Below, piece by piece: positions 1 to 10,050 of a DNA stretch of 64,000 bases (positions are counted from its first letter, which is position 1; the number at the start of each line of letters is the position of its first letter). Origin of the DNA: Bartonella elizabethae F9251 = ATCC 49927 (GTDB taxonomy: Bacteria; Pseudomonadota; Alphaproteobacteria; Rhizobiales; Rhizobiaceae); contig NZ_JADB01000003.1 of NCBI RefSeq assembly GCF_000518165.1, positions 124,001 through 188,000 on the forward strand, read 5' to 3'. The position numbers were made by a program, and so were the translations under genes. The notes beneath the pieces were generated by a model, which did no database searches, was not told the origin of the DNA, and worked only from the letters and a program-made list of their open reading frames with translations.

Positions 1-376
1 TAATGCCAATAGACGTTTTTTGAAAAATTGAAACATTACCTTTGATAGAAATAAGTGGCGGAGGGGCTTCTGTAACTTTCAGAAAAGCTGGATAATCTGG
101 TTCTCCCATACCGATAAACCGAACACCTAATCTTTCAGCTTCTTGTATTTCTTTTTCTGCATCTTCTAAGCTTGCTATTTTAATAGATGCAGAACCACCT
201 CCTTTTTGACTAAGTTCTGGCAGTGCTGCTAGAGCATTTTCTGCTGTTTTATAATGATCAATGAGATTGCGAAAACTAACAGCTCCAATATTTTCACTGC
301 GCAATAACCTTAACCAGCTTAGACGTTGACGATCAGTAAGCAGGATTCCTTTATTTATCTCTGTTTTGCGTACCAA
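1..376 (-). CDS. dprA: DNA-protecting protein DprA, N-terminal part (cut by window edge)
   Basis: The minus strand reads into a DprA/Smf N-terminal region (for example [20 protein letters not shown], then [17 protein letters not shown] and [11 protein letters not shown]), which matches the helical SAM-like N-terminus and the start of the Rossmann fold. DprA loads RecA on incoming single-stranded DNA during natural transformation. Only about 120 residues are inside the window; the rest lies to the left. The start is uncertain: the frame is open into the end of plsY, with a possible TTG near 376 or GTG near 394, so it overlaps the plsY stop in another frame. This implies translational coupling to plsY, the usual alphaproteobacterial neighbour. 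Family assignment is firm; the start is a guess. Confidence 0.85.
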   Translation of the reverse strand, partial: MVRKTEINKGILLTDRQRLSWLRLLRSENIGAVSFRNLIDHYKTAENALAALPELSQKGGGSASIKIASLEDAEKEIQEAERLGVRFIGMGEPDYPAFLKVTEAPPPLISIKGNVSIFQKTSIGI

Positions 377-983
377 CCTTACTTTCTTCCCCACTTAGTA
401 ATCTACTGATATTTGCACAATGTTTTATAAACACAAATAGGCTCATCGCGATCAGCATACAACAGAAATAAGAATCGGAAAAATAAAAAACAAATATCGG
501 CGTGATTGTAACGGCAGCAAGCGCAGATAATGAAGAATAACGCATGAGAAGAAAAATCGCACTCCATACAATAATAAAAATAATTGCTGCAGGCCAATAC
601 ACTCCTAAGCAAACCCCTAGATAGGTTGCAACACCTTTACCACCTTTAAATTTAAGCCATACGGGAAAAAGATGTCCTAAGAAAGCAAAAAAACCCGCTA
701 GAGAAACAAGGATACTATTGTCGAGCGGATCATTAAAAAACTTTATAACGAAAACAACGATAGCTCCTTTTAGCATATCACAAAGAAGTGTTAGAGCAGC
801 AACTTTTCTATTTCCTGTTCGTAAAACATTTGTTGCTCCAATATTGCCGGAACCGATTGCTCTTATATCACCAAGTTTGGCCAATCTTGTAAACAGAAGA
901 CCAAATGGAACCGAGCCAATGAGATAAGAGACAAGGAAAATAAACCATGGAGTGGACTGAAAAAATATTTCTGCTTCATTCAT
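351..983 (-). CDS. plsY: Acyl-phosphate:glycerol-3-phosphate acyltransferase PlsY
   Basis: A 210-residue multi-pass membrane protein with the PlsY signatures [23 protein letters not shown] near residue 42, a D-x-x-K-G (CDMLKG) motif, and [18 protein letters not shown] near residue 103. PlsY transfers an acyl group from acyl phosphate to the 1-position of glycerol-3-phosphate at the inner membrane, the first committed step of phospholipid synthesis. The length is normal. It sits between the dihydroorotase-like gene (21 bp upstream) and dprA (overlapping downstream), the usual order in this group. Confidence 0.97.
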   Translation of the reverse strand: MNEAEIFFQSTPWFIFLVSYLIGSVPFGLLFTRLAKLGDIRAIGSGNIGATNVLRTGNRKVAALTLLCDMLKGAIVVFVIKFFNDPLDNSILVSLAGFFAFLGHLFPVWLKFKGGKGVATYLGVCLGVYWPAAIIFIIVWSAIFLLMRYSSLSALAAVTITPIFVFYFSDSYFCCMLIAMSLFVFIKHCANISRLLSGEESKVGTQNRDK

Positions 984-1004
984 TCAAAAATCTCATTACG
1001 TTTG

Positions 1005-2297
1005 TCAGTCAAGTTTAAAAACGGATTTGCCTTTTACAAAGGTTTGGAGGACACGTCCTTGAAAACGTGCATTTTCAAAAGGGGTATTTTTTGAACGTGA
1101 ATAGAACTTCTCTGTCGAAACAACCCATGGTTCTTCAAGATCCACCACAATAAGGTCTGCATAAGCACCTTTTTTCAGCGTTCCTGCATTGAGTCCAAAG
1201 AGCTTTGCAGGCGTCGTTGACAAAAGTTCAGTTATCCGGAGAAGAGATAGACTCTCATCATGATAAAGACGCAAAGTTGCACTCAATAAGGTCTCCATAC
1301 CAACAGCACCAGCTGCTGCATCATTGAATGGTAAATGTTTTGTGTCACCCCCCTGAGGATCATGGGAAGAGACAATGATATCTATCGTCCCATCTTTTAT
1401 TGCTTCAATCAGTGCTATCCGGTCTTCTTCTGTACGCAATGGTGGTATAAGGCGGAAAGAAGTTTGATATTGACCAATATCATTTTCATTGAGAGATAAA
1501 TGATTAATCGATACACCGGCTGAAATTTTCTCATTGCGTTGTTTGCTTAAGCGAAGAGCATCAGCAGAGAGTGCTGTTGATATCTGGGCGGCATGATAGC
1601 GGGTTTGCGTTAATACCGCTAAGCGCAGATCCCTTTCAAGTGGGATAACTTCTGCTTCGCGGGGGATGCCAGAAAGACCAAGCCAACTAGCGAGCAATCC
1701 TTCATTCATTACGCCTTGTCCTGTAAGATCTTTATCTTGCGTTTCGTGGATCAATGGGACATCAAAATCGCGTGCATAAGTCATTGCACGTCGCATAACA
1801 GCTGAATTTTGAAGTGTTTTTTTTCCTTCACTAAAAGCAACGGCTCCTGCATCCTTGAGCAAACCAAATTCGGTTATTTCTTGTCCGTTGAAATTTTGTG
1901 TGATTGCCGCAACGGGATAAATATTGACCGATGACATTTCCCCTGCTGTGCGCTTAATAAATTGAACCAGGGCAGCGTTATCAATAACTGGACGCGTGTC
2001 TGGCATCATGAGAAAGGAAGTAATACCACCTGCTGCGGCAGCTTGACTTGCAGATTCAATTGTTTCACGATTTTCATTTCCTGGTTCTCCAACAAAAACA
2101 CGTGCATCAACAAGTCCAGGAAGAATTGCTTTGTTTTGTGCATTAATAACTTCTGCTTCGGCAGGGATTCCCTGATTCAAAGCTTCTTTTCCAGCGGCTA
2201 TAATTTGCCCATTTTCAACAATAACTGTACCAATTTCATCGATTGCGCGTGAAGGATCAATAATACGAGCCTGTTGAAAAACAATTGGTTTTATCAT
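1005..2297 (-). CDS. Dihydroorotase-like protein (PyrC', probably non-catalytic) overlapping pyrB
   Basis: A 430-residue amidohydrolase-fold protein of the multifunctional dihydroorotase family: an N-terminal beta-sandwich, [14 protein letters not shown] near residue 56, [11 protein letters not shown] near residue 97, and a C-terminal [24 protein letters not shown]. The zinc-binding D-x-H-x-H motif that follows PGL(V/I)D in active enzymes reads D-A-R-V-F, so both histidines are missing; VSSHDPQ replaces the usual TDHAPH. The start ATG overlaps the pyrB stop by 4 bp (ATGA), implying co-translation. In Pseudomonas an inactive dihydroorotase (PyrC') encoded in the same arrangement holds aspartate transcarbamoylase in an active complex. 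By analogy this is likely a structural partner of PyrB, and a true pyrC should lie elsewhere. Confidence 0.9.
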   Translation of the reverse strand: MIKPIVFQQARIIDPSRAIDEIGTVIVENGQIIAAGKEALNQGIPAEAEVINAQNKAILPGLVDARVFVGEPGNENRETIESASQAAAAGGITSFLMMPDTRPVIDNAALVQFIKRTAGEMSSVNIYPVAAITQNFNGQEITEFGLLKDAGAVAFSEGKKTLQNSAVMRRAMTYARDFDVPLIHETQDKDLTGQGVMNEGLLASWLGLSGIPREAEVIPLERDLRLAVLTQTRYHAAQISTALSADALRLSKQRNEKISAGVSINHLSLNENDIGQYQTSFRLIPPLRTEEDRIALIEAIKDGTIDIIVSSHDPQGGDTKHLPFNDAAAGAVGMETLLSATLRLYHDESLSLLRITELLSTTPAKLFGLNAGTLKKGAYADLIVVDLEEPWVVSTEKFYSRSKNTPFENARFQGRVLQTFVKGKSVFKLD

Positions 2298-3259
2298 TTT
2301 TTTTCTCCATTGATCTTCAAGCGTGAATCTAATAAAGCTTCCATAACCGCCATACGCACTGCAATTCCCATTTCTACTTGTGTATGAATCATACTTTGTG
2401 GCCCATCAGCGATATCCGATGCAATCTCCACACCACGGTTTATGGGACCAGGATGCAAAATAATGCAATCACTTTTCGCATAGGCTAAATTTTCTTTATG
2501 TAAACCAAAATAATGAAAATATTCACGCGTGGAGGGAATAAAAGAGCCCGTCATCCGTTCATGCTGTAAGCGTAACATCATGATAACGTCAGCATCTTTA
2601 AGACCTTCTTTCATGTTGTTAAAAACCTCAACACTCATCTGATTAATTTCGGTGGGTAAGAGTGTTGAAGGGGCAACAGCACGAACACGAGCACCCAAAG
2701 CATTAAGGCTAAGAATATTAGAACGTGCAACACGTGAGTGCAAGATATCTCCGCAAATGGCAACCGTTAATCCTTCAATACGACCTTTAGCTCTTTTAAT
2801 GGTCAGAGCATCTAATAAAGCTTGAGTTGGATGTTCATGAGCACCATCACCTGCATTAATGACACAACAATCAACTTTTTGCGCTAGTAAAGCTGCGGCT
2901 CCCGCACTGCTATGGCGAAAAACCAATATATCTGGCTTCATCGCATTAAGCGTTGCAGCTGTATCAAGTAACGTTTCTCCTTTTTTTACTGATGAGTTGC
3001 CAATCGCGACACTCATCACGTCTGCTCCCAACCTTTTGCCGGCTAATTCAAAAGAAGATTGTGTTCGCGTAGAAGCTTCAAAAAAGAGATTAATTTGAGT
3101 CCGTCCGTACAAAATAGATTTTGTTTTATCAATTTTGTTAGAAAGAATAACGTTTGCTTCTGCACGATCAAGCAATGTATTAAGGTCTTGTACACTCAGA
3201 TCTTTAATAGCCAAAAGATGTTCATGAGGGAAAAGTGGAAAAAAATTATCTTGAATCAT
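2294..3259 (-). CDS. pyrB: Aspartate carbamoyltransferase catalytic subunit
   Basis: A 321-residue transcarbamoylase that condenses carbamoyl phosphate and aspartate in pyrimidine synthesis. Visible motifs are the carbamoyl-phosphate loop [13 protein letters not shown] near residue 58, [19 protein letters not shown] near residue 137, the aspartate-side region [10 protein letters not shown], and [11 protein letters not shown] near residue 268. Length and motifs are normal for the class whose partner is a dihydroorotase homologue rather than PyrI. It is the first gene of the pyrB-pyrC' pair, and its stop overlaps the next start. No attenuator is evident in the 126 bp upstream. Confidence 0.97.
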   Translation of the reverse strand: MIQDNFFPLFPHEHLLAIKDLSVQDLNTLLDRAEANVILSNKIDKTKSILYGRTQINLFFEASTRTQSSFELAGKRLGADVMSVAIGNSSVKKGETLLDTAATLNAMKPDILVFRHSSAGAAALLAQKVDCCVINAGDGAHEHPTQALLDALTIKRAKGRIEGLTVAICGDILHSRVARSNILSLNALGARVRAVAPSTLLPTEINQMSVEVFNNMKEGLKDADVIMMLRLQHERMTGSFIPSTREYFHYFGLHKENLAYAKSDCIILHPGPINRGVEIASDIADGPQSMIHTQVEMGIAVRMAVMEALLDSRLKINGEKK

Positions 3260-3385
3260 AGCATTCTTCTTTATCTCTCTTTAAAACAGATTAAACAAGC
3301 ATTTGTTTGAATATGATAAATGTTTCTTAACTCTAAAAAGACAAATAGTCTATGATATGAATGATTTGAATATAGGAATACACCT

Positions 3386-5005
3386 ATGAGTGCTGTCTCT
3401 GCGCAAAATGCTCGTCGAAAAAATACATTTCTTAGTGATACGCTTATGTTTCGTATGGCTTCTACTTTGCCTAAGTTTTTACTAGCAAGCTTTGAAGAAA
3501 TAGGAGATTTTGCTGCGAGTCGAGAAGCATGGAAGCTTTCTTGCTCAGCGAATCATTATAAGCCTTTATTGTATTATAACGATGAATGGGGACAGCAGGT
3601 AGAAAAATTAGAAATACATTCTTCCTATCAAGACCTTCAACAATATTCTAGACAAGCGGGATTGGTGACTTCGCTTTGGGAAAATACTTCTTCAGAAAAT
3701 GGGGTACGTTATCAAGCACGTGCGATTCGTTTGGCTTTATCTGCTGGTTTAGAAACAGGACATTTGAATGAGGTTAGTATAACGAGTGCAGCGATTGCTG
3801 TCTTAATTAGTGATAGTGATCTCTTCAAAAAATGGCAAAATGTTCTTTTGTCACGCCAATATGATTCTTCATCAAAGCCCATTCATCATAAAAAATCTGC
3901 TTCTCTGACGTGTGCATTTGATGACATTGAACAATACGCTTTTAATTTTCCAAGTGTTAAGAAAATTTCTTTCGATGAAAATATGGAACGTGATCTGTAT
4001 CGTTTAAATGTTGTAAAAACCAATGTTATTAATCCTACAGCTGATGGATATCTTGTTAGTGCAGATTTAAATGGTCATTTAAGTTGCTTTTTTATTCCAC
4101 GTATACAGGAAAATGGTGCATTAAATGGACTGATATCGATTCGTCATTTAATTCAGCGTTCTGGAGAACTTTTAACACCAGAGGGGGTTGTTGATTTTCA
4201 AGGCAGTTATGGCTGGCTTTTGGGAAATGCTGGAGAAGGTCTTAAAGTTATTAAAGATATCGAGACGATGATGCGTTTTGATCAATCTGTCATATCGGCA
4301 GGTGTTTTGCGCGCTGCCCTTCAATTTGGTATAGATTTTTTCCGGAAAAAAATGCCAAATCAGCCTTTACCACCACTGACAGAACGTATTTTTGCAGATA
4401 TTGCATTAGATATTGCTGCTTCACAAGCATTGGTTTTGCGTTTAGCGAGAGCCTTTGACAATGCAGCAAATGACCGTTCTGAAGCCGCTTTCGCGCGCAT
4501 TATGACACCTATTATTGCTTATCACGTCAGTCAATTGGTTGTGCCTATTATTGGTGAAATTATTGCACAACTTGGTATTGAAAGCTTTATAGAGAGTAAT
4601 CCATTATCACAAATGTTGCATAATGGGCCTGCGCGAATTGTGAGAAATAGTTCTGCTAATCAATTGGTAAAGGATGCCATTCTTATTGCTGAAAAAGCAC
4701 CAGGATTGTTTCAGAAATTGTTAGAAAAAATTGCTCTTGATATTGGACCTGCAGGACCACGCGCCATTGAAATTATTAAGTCTGCCGGTGATATGGCCGC
4801 TGCAAATGAAGGTGCAGGAAGGTTTTTTGTTGAACAAGTAGCCTATGCAGCAGCTGCTGCATCATTACGTTCTACGGATATAGAACATGTTGCAAATGCC
4901 TATATGGAAAGCCGCCTTGGGGGACAATGGAGATCTTCTTACGGAATGCTCATTGCACGCTATAATGCAGGGCATTTGCTCAATGTTCTCTATCCTTCCA
5001 TATGA
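3386..5005 (+). CDS. AidB-like acyl-CoA dehydrogenase family protein
   Basis: A 539-residue protein resembling AidB-type acyl-CoA dehydrogenases. The middle carries the flavin-binding beta-domain pattern ([19 protein letters not shown], then [24 protein letters not shown]), and the C-terminal half is the all-alpha domain ([27 protein letters not shown]-like [12 protein letters not shown]). E. coli AidB is part of the adaptive response to alkylation and binds DNA and FAD. This protein lacks an obvious basic DNA-binding tail, so its substrate cannot be read from sequence. The start ATG is preceded by AGGA at good spacing. It is monocistronic and overlaps the end of ruvX by 16 bp tail to tail. 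Confidence 0.75.
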   Translation: MSAVSAQNARRKNTFLSDTLMFRMASTLPKFLLASFEEIGDFAASREAWKLSCSANHYKPLLYYNDEWGQQVEKLEIHSSYQDLQQYSRQAGLVTSLWENTSSENGVRYQARAIRLALSAGLETGHLNEVSITSAAIAVLISDSDLFKKWQNVLLSRQYDSSSKPIHHKKSASLTCAFDDIEQYAFNFPSVKKISFDENMERDLYRLNVVKTNVINPTADGYLVSADLNGHLSCFFIPRIQENGALNGLISIRHLIQRSGELLTPEGVVDFQGSYGWLLGNAGEGLKVIKDIETMMRFDQSVISAGVLRAALQFGIDFFRKKMPNQPLPPLTERIFADIALDIAASQALVLRLARAFDNAANDRSEAAFARIMTPIIAYHVSQLVVPIIGEIIAQLGIESFIESNPLSQMLHNGPARIVRNSSANQLVKDAILIAEKAPGLFQKLLEKIALDIGPAGPRAIEIIKSAGDMAAANEGAGRFFVEQVAYAAAAASLRSTDIEHVANAYMESRLGGQWRSSYGMLIARYNAGHLLNVLYPSI

Positions 5006-5469
5006 TGAAAGTTTTGAATTCTATTGAGTGCACCTTGCAATATAAAAGCAGCAGCAGCCGAATCAATTCTGTTTGCTCTTTTTGTGCGCGATACATTCAT
5101 TTCTAAAAGAGAACGTTCTGCGGCAATGGTCGATAAGCGTTCGTCCCAAAAAACAAATGGAATTTCTGTATACGCTTTCATATTACTTACAAAAGCTTTA
5201 GTTGCTTGAACACGAGAGCCACTGCTTCCATTCATATTAAGAGGTAAGCCAATGATAACAACGCCTACATTTTCATGATCAAAAATTTTAATCAGTGAAT
5301 GAGCATCTTCTGTAAATTTTTTTCGCTGCAGCACAGGACGCGGATTTGAAACAATTAGCCCCATATCAGAAATCGCAATTCCAATCGTTTTTGTCCCTAA
5401 ATCTAAGCCTGCTATTGTTTGTCCAGGCAAAAGATGTGTCATAACTTCATTGATATTAATAACAGTCAT
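4990..5469 (-). CDS. ruvX: RuvX/YqgF-type nuclease (pre-16S rRNA processing or Holliday junction resolvase homologue)
   Basis: A 159-residue RNase H-fold protein with the first catalytic Asp in [15 protein letters not shown] near residue 21, the strand [15 protein letters not shown] near residue 72, and [15 protein letters not shown] with Asp-Glu near residue 105, plus a C-terminal D in [11 protein letters not shown]. Members trim the 5' end of 16S rRNA and were earlier proposed as resolvases. Length is typical. It is divergent from gatC, sharing the 146 bp spacer, and convergent with the acyl-CoA dehydrogenase gene, whose last codons it overlaps. Confidence 0.93.
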   Translation of the reverse strand: MTVININEVMTHLLPGQTIAGLDLGTKTIGIAISDMGLIVSNPRPVLQRKKFTEDAHSLIKIFDHENVGVVIIGLPLNMNGSSGSRVQATKAFVSNMKAYTEIPFVFWDERLSTIAAERSLLEMNVSRTKRANRIDSAAAAFILQGALNRIQNFHHMEG

Positions 5470-5539
5470 AAGAATTATAATACGTTTTTTAATATTTCAG
5501 ATCTATAATTATATTCTTTATTCATGTTATCTAATATTC

Positions 5540-5568
5540 TTGCGCTTGCAAGCGCAGCCTTGTATAGC
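5540..5568 (+). promoter_or_regulatory. Candidate gatCA promoter embedded in a 16-bp perfect palindrome
   Basis: TTGCGC (5540-5545), a 17-bp spacer and TATAGC (5563-5568) form a plausible sigma-70 promoter 47 bp before gatC. The -35 half overlaps a perfect 16-bp palindrome TGCGCTTGCAAGCGCA at 5541-5556, GC-rich in AT-rich surroundings. A dyad placed over a -35 element and spacer is the usual position for a repressor site. No regulator is known to me for this sequence. Confidence 0.5.
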
Positions 5569-5615
5569 CAGAATAAAGATTAATAAATAAAACAAAACAG
5601 AAAGGCGTAAAGAGT

Positions 5616-5903
5616 ATGTCTGTTGATCAAGAAACCGTTAAGCGGGTTGCACGTTTAGCGCGGATTGCCATCCACGATAATGAGATAGAACCTATGACAA
5701 AAAAATTCAATGCTGTTTTAGGTTTTGTAGAGCAATTGAATGAAGTTGATGTCAGTGAAGTTGAACCATTAACATCTCTGATACCAATGACTCTACGAAT
5801 GCGTGAAGATCGTGTTACAGATGGCAATAAAGCAGCAGATATTGTCGCCAATGCCCCTGTTACAGAAGAGAATTTTTTTCTTGTCTCAAAAATTGTTGAG
5901 TAA
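5616..5903 (+). CDS. gatC: Asp-tRNA(Asn)/Glu-tRNA(Gln) amidotransferase subunit C
   Basis: A 95-residue GatC: the start [19 protein letters not shown], the [24 protein letters not shown] belt region near residue 34, and the conserved MREDRVTDG stretch. GatC wraps GatA and GatB in the complex that amidates mischarged Glu-tRNA(Gln) and Asp-tRNA(Asn). It lies 31 bp before gatA in the same direction. gatB is not next to gatA: the following genes read the opposite way, so it must be elsewhere in the genome. Confidence 0.97.
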   Translation: MSVDQETVKRVARLARIAIHDNEIEPMTKKFNAVLGFVEQLNEVDVSEVEPLTSLIPMTLRMREDRVTDGNKAADIVANAPVTEENFFLVSKIVE

Positions 5904-5934
5904 CTTTTTATATTTTTGAAATTTGAGAACCAAT

Positions 5935-7419
5935 ATGACTGATTTAACAACCCTCACAATTGCACAAGCTCGTGATGCTCTCATAAAGAAAAAGCTCAAA
6001 GCAACGGAATTAACGGAAGCTTATTTGAAAGCAATTGAACTGGCTAATCCAACTTTGAATGCTTATGTAACAATAACAGCAGAACAAGCAAGAAAAATGG
6101 CTGCTGAATCAGAGGGACGCTTGGCGAGAGGAGAGGGGAGGACTTTGGAAGGAATCCCCTTAGGAGTTAAAGATCTTTTTGCAACCCATGGTGTTCATAC
6201 TCAAGCTTGTTCAAATATCCTTGATGGTTTTAAACCGCATTATGAATCAACCGTTACGGCTAATTTATGGCAAGATGGTGCCGTAATGCTGGGAAAACTT
6301 AATATGGATGAGTTTGCTATGGGCTCCTCTAATGAAACGTCATATTATGGTCCTGTTATTAATCCATGGAGAAAAAAAGGCTCGAATGAAAAGCTCGTCC
6401 CCGGTGGTTCTTCGGGGGGATCATCTGCTGCTGTTGCTGCACAAATTTGTGCGGGTGCAACAGCAACAGATACAGGTGGCTCAATACGTCAACCAGCCGC
6501 TTTTACTGGAACTGTAGGAATAAAGCCAACTTATGGACGTTGTTCACGATGGGGCGTTGTCGCGTTTGCTTCATCCCTCGATCAAGCTGGACCTATTGCT
6601 AGAGATGTTCGTGACTGTGCTATCTTACTCAGATCAATGGCCTCTTTTGATGAAAAAGATTCTACTTCCATGAATTTACCAGTTCCTGATTATGAAAGTT
6701 ATCTTGGTCAATCAATTAAAGGAATGAAAATTGGTATTCCAAAAGAATATTATCTGGATGGAATGTCTTCTGAGATTATTGAACTTTGGCAAAAGGGAAT
6801 AAATTGGTTAAAAGATGCGGGAGCTGAAATACACGATATTTCTTTACCTCATACAAAATATGCTCTACCTTCTTATTATATTATAGCTCCTGCAGAAGCC
6901 TCTTCTAATTTAGCGCGTTATGATGGTGTCCGTTTTGGTTTGCGTGTGCCTGGACAAGACATCATCGAGATGTATGAAAATACGCGTTCTGTTGGTTTTG
7001 GTGATGAAGTCAAGCGGCGTATTTTGGTTGGGACTTATGTTCTTTCATCAGGCTATTATGATGCCTGTTATCTCAGAGCTCAAAAAGTAAGAACACTTGT
7101 AAAACGTGACTTTGATCAATGTTTTGATTCGGGAATTGAGGCTATTCTTACCCCAGCAACACCAACACCTGCTTTTGGTATTGCTGATGAAAAAATAAAA
7201 AATGATGCTGTTGCAATGTATCTGAATGATATTTTTACCGTACCAATTAATATGGCTGGGTTACCAGGAATTTCTGTTCCTGCTGGTTTGTCATCAAATG
7301 GTTTACCTCTAGGATTGCAACTGATTGGCAAACCTTTTGCTGAAGAAGTTATTTTTCAAATAGCACACATTATTGAACAAGCCGCAGGAATATTCTGTGC
7401 AGAAAAATGGTGGATATAA
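5935..7419 (+). CDS. gatA: Asp-tRNA(Asn)/Glu-tRNA(Gln) amidotransferase subunit A
   Basis: A 494-residue amidase-signature enzyme that releases ammonia from glutamine for the amidotransferase. The Ser-cisSer-Lys triad is visible: Lys in [12 protein letters not shown] near residue 77, and the serines in [14 protein letters not shown] and [13 protein letters not shown] (residues about 155-190). The ATG at 5935 ([11 protein letters not shown]) matches family N-termini; a TTG four codons upstream keeps the frame open but is unlikely to be the start. A convergent hairpin terminator follows before livF. Confidence 0.97.
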   Translation: MTDLTTLTIAQARDALIKKKLKATELTEAYLKAIELANPTLNAYVTITAEQARKMAAESEGRLARGEGRTLEGIPLGVKDLFATHGVHTQACSNILDGFKPHYESTVTANLWQDGAVMLGKLNMDEFAMGSSNETSYYGPVINPWRKKGSNEKLVPGGSSGGSSAAVAAQICAGATATDTGGSIRQPAAFTGTVGIKPTYGRCSRWGVVAFASSLDQAGPIARDVRDCAILLRSMASFDEKDSTSMNLPVPDYESYLGQSIKGMKIGIPKEYYLDGMSSEIIELWQKGINWLKDAGAEIHDISLPHTKYALPSYYIIAPAEASSNLARYDGVRFGLRVPGQDIIEMYENTRSVGFGDEVKRRILVGTYVLSSGYYDACYLRAQKVRTLVKRDFDQCFDSGIEAILTPATPTPAFGIADEKIKNDAVAMYLNDIFTVPINMAGLPGISVPAGLSSNGLPLGLQLIGKPFAEEVIFQIAHIIEQAAGIFCAEKWWI

Positions 7420-7436
7420 TCATCAAATTTCACAAA

Positions 7437-7469
7437 AAAGCATTTCTCATCAATGCTGAGGAATGCTTT
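7437..7469. terminator. Bidirectional terminator between gatA and livF
   Basis: A 13-bp stem with one G-U pair (arms 7437-7449 and 7457-7469, loop 7450-7456) lies between two convergent genes. On the minus strand it is followed by a run of T (complement of the A-run at 7434-7439), so it fits a rho-independent terminator for the liv operon best. For gatA the trailing T-run is weak. Confidence 0.7.
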
Positions 7470-7515
7470 CTTAAAAGTGAGGAGGAATAGATTCTATTTC
7501 CTTAATTTCTTGCCT

Positions 7516-8226
7516 TTATCCACCAAGATAGGCTTCTTTAACACGCGGATCAGAAAGCATAGCTTTCCCTTCACCGTGAAATAAAATGTTCCCTACCTCT
7601 AAAATATAAGCATAATCAGCGATAGAAAGTGCAGCAAATGCATTTTGTTCAATAAGAAGAACAGTTTTTCCCATATCATTAATTTTTCGGATAATCGAAA
7701 AAATCTCCCGAACAAGAAGGGGGGCTAACCCCAGAGAGGGTTCATCTAATATAACCATATCAGGATTGCTCATGAGTGCGCGCCCTACAGCAACCATTTG
7801 TTGTTCCCCACCTGACATTGTTCCCCCCAACTGTTTTGATCTTTCACGTAGGCGTGGGAAAAGATCAAATATCCATTCAATATCACGAGAAATTCCCTGT
7901 TTATCATGACGAATATAAGCACCCAGATGGAGATTTTCTAGAACAGTGAGATGAGGCATAATACGTCGCCCTTCAGGGCTGAGAGCAATCCCTAATCGCA
8001 AAATCTCTTCTGGTGATTTTTTAATAATTGATTCGCCATTATAGGTAATTTCTCCATAAACAGAGCGATTAAGTCCTGTAATAGAGCGTACAATACTGCT
8101 TTTCCCAGCACCATTGGCACCAATTAAAGTAACAATACTCCCTTTTTTTATGGACATAGAAAGATTTTGAACAGCTTTAATGGCGCCATAATGAACGTGA
8201 AGATTTTTTATTTTAAGAATATCCAT
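7516..8226 (-). CDS. livF: Branched-chain amino acid ABC transporter ATP-binding protein LivF
   Basis: A 236-residue ABC ATPase with Walker A GANGAGKSS, ABC signature MSGGEQQMVAVGRAL, Walker B MVILDEPSLGLAPL and a switch His region LLIEQNAF. The LivF hallmark phrases LSPEGRRIMPHLTVLENL and GLAPLLV are present. It energises uptake of leucine, isoleucine and valine. I place the start at 8226 (MDILKIKNLHVHYGAIKAV), with GGAG six bases upstream, rather than the longer open frame to 8310 that runs through livG. This start overlaps the livG end by 14 bp, giving translational coupling. Confidence 0.93.
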   Translation of the reverse strand: MDILKIKNLHVHYGAIKAVQNLSMSIKKGSIVTLIGANGAGKSSIVRSITGLNRSVYGEITYNGESIIKKSPEEILRLGIALSPEGRRIMPHLTVLENLHLGAYIRHDKQGISRDIEWIFDLFPRLRERSKQLGGTMSGGEQQMVAVGRALMSNPDMVILDEPSLGLAPLLVREIFSIIRKINDMGKTVLLIEQNAFAALSIADYAYILEVGNILFHGEGKAMLSDPRVKEAYLGG

Positions 8227-8995
8227 AAACATCTCCGCCAAGATAAGCTTCAATAACTTTAGGGTCATTACGAATTTCATCTGGTGTGCCACTAGCAATG
8301 CAACAGCCATATTCCATAACCAAAATATGTTGGCAAAGCCCCATAACCACTTTCATATCGTGCTCAATAAGAAGAATTGTAAGATCAAAGTCTTTTTGCA
8401 CTTTTGCGATGAATTTTCTAAGATCTTCACTTTCTTGAGGATTCATGCCAGCGACAGGTTCATCAAGAAGAAGCAATTTAGGCTTTGTGGCTAATGCGCG
8501 TGCAATTTCTAAACGCCGTTGTACACCATAAGGTAAAGCTGTTGCTAATTGATTGGCAAGGTGATCAAGTTGTAGCCGCTCAAGAAGCTCCATGGAATTT
8601 TTATAAACTTCTCTTTTTTCTTTCATTGCTTTTGAAAGAAAGAGGGCTGAAGAAAACCAAGGATATTTTTGACGGACATGAGCACCCACCATAACGTTCT
8701 GTAAAACCGTTAACCCTGAGAAAAGACGAATATTTTGAAATGTTCGGGCAATATGACGTCTACAAACAATATAAGGAGGTTCTCCAGAAATTTTTTGTTC
8801 ATCAAAAAGAATAATACCACTGGTAGGGGCATAAAACCCAGAAATCATATTGAAAACTGTTGTCTTTCCTGCACCATTGGGACCAATTAATCCAGTTATA
8901 CTTCCTCGTTTAATGACCATATTAACATTATTGACAGCAATTAATCCGCCAAAACGCATTACAATATCATTGAGTGAAAGAAGAGTGTCGTTCAT
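8213..8995 (-). CDS. livG: Branched-chain amino acid ABC transporter ATP-binding protein LivG
   Basis: A 260-residue ABC ATPase: Walker A GPNGAGKTTVFN near residue 38, the LivG-specific ARTFQNIRLFSGLTVLQNVMVGAH, signature YGVQRRLEIARAL, Walker B LLLLDEPVAGMNPQES, and C-terminal ASGTPDEIRNDPKVIEAYLGG typical of this subfamily. It pairs with LivF as the nucleotide-binding heterodimer. Its ATG overlaps the livM stop by 4 bp. Confidence 0.95.
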   Translation of the reverse strand: MNDTLLSLNDIVMRFGGLIAVNNVNMVIKRGSITGLIGPNGAGKTTVFNMISGFYAPTSGIILFDEQKISGEPPYIVCRRHIARTFQNIRLFSGLTVLQNVMVGAHVRQKYPWFSSALFLSKAMKEKREVYKNSMELLERLQLDHLANQLATALPYGVQRRLEIARALATKPKLLLLDEPVAGMNPQESEDLRKFIAKVQKDFDLTILLIEHDMKVVMGLCQHILVMEYGCCIASGTPDEIRNDPKVIEAYLGGDVYGYS

Positions 8996-10050
8996 AGCTT
9001 CCCCTCATACTTAGAAAGCCTTTTGCGTATTAGAAAGCTATAAATTCCATTCCATGAAAATTCACGTTGTCCCATCAACCCTTTTCTCCAAAATAAAATA
9101 ATTACCAGCAATAAAAGAGAGAAAACAACCATGCGAAGTCCTGGTGTTTCTGGAATATGTATAAAACCTAAGTCGAATGGACTTTCAATAATACGAAGCC
9201 ATTCAAGCATGACTGTAATGATAATGCTGCCAATAATGCTTCCTGTAATTGAACCAAGACCACCAGCGACAACAATCATCAAAATATTAAAAGTGAGCAA
9301 AAAATTAAACATTTTCGGATCAATGGTTGAAATAAGAGCAGCCATTAATGCGCCACCTATCCCTGCAAAAAACGCTCCAACAGTAAAAGAAAAACTACGG
9401 TAGAAAAAAGCATTAATTCCCATCGTTTTTGCAGCAATTTCATCATCACGAATAGCCCGTAATACATTACCCGTATTGCTTCGCAGTAAGAGAACAATAA
9501 AGAGAACTGTAAATGCTAACCAACCATAGTTCCACCATAATGTTGCATTTTGAGGTATTCCTTTGATTCCCAAAGAACCATTTGTGAGCGATGTTGCATT
9601 CGTAATGACAATGCGGATAATTTCTGCAAAACCCAATGTTGCAATCCCAAGATAATCACCACCAAGACGTAATATTGGCAAAGCAATCAATAAACCAATA
9701 ATTGCTGCACACAAACCACTGACAACAACAGCAACAAAAAAAGGAAGCTGTAGATGGGACAAAGGTTCAGCGATAGGCTCAAGAATCCACATCATCTCTT
9801 TTTGTTCAGGAGAAAGAAGTAAAATTGCGCAGACATAAGAACCAATAGCCATAAAGCCGGCATGTCCAAGGGAAAACATACCTGTAAAGCCATAAATCAA
9901 ATTAAGCGAAATTGCTAAGATCGCATTAATAGCAATCAGATTGATGATACGGAGTGTATAGTCATTAAAATGCTTATCTGCATAGAACAAAAAAACGATA
10001 AGAATGAAAATACTAATACACGATAAAAAAATTGTCGTTGACTTTGCCAT
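8992..10050 (-). CDS. livM: Branched-chain amino acid ABC transporter permease LivM
   Basis: A 352-residue, roughly ten-helix permease with the LivM signatures LNLIYGFTGMFSLGHAGFMAIGSY near residue 48, GDYLGIATLGFAEIIRI near residue 131, the cytoplasmic loop LRAIRDDEIAAKTMGIN near residue 193 that contacts the ATPases, and GGLGSITGSIIGS near residue 265. It forms the membrane channel with LivH. Its first base coincides with the last base of livH (10050), so the pair is tightly coupled. Confidence 0.95.
   Translation of the reverse strand: MAKSTTIFLSCISIFILIVFLFYADKHFNDYTLRIINLIAINAILAISLNLIYGFTGMFSLGHAGFMAIGSYVCAILLLSPEQKEMMWILEPIAEPLSHLQLPFFVAVVVSGLCAAIIGLLIALPILRLGGDYLGIATLGFAEIIRIVITNATSLTNGSLGIKGIPQNATLWWNYGWLAFTVLFIVLLLRSNTGNVLRAIRDDEIAAKTMGINAFFYRSFSFTVGAFFAGIGGALMAALISTIDPKMFNFLLTFNILMIVVAGGLGSITGSIIGSIIITVMLEWLRIIESPFDLGFIHIPETPGLRMVVFSLLLLVIILFWRKGLMGQREFSWNGIYSFLIRKRLSKYEGKL

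Noticed and set aside
3386-5005. Calling the acyl-CoA dehydrogenase gene aidB outright
   Set aside because: Family resemblance is good but a DNA-binding C-terminus and alkylation-response context are not evident.
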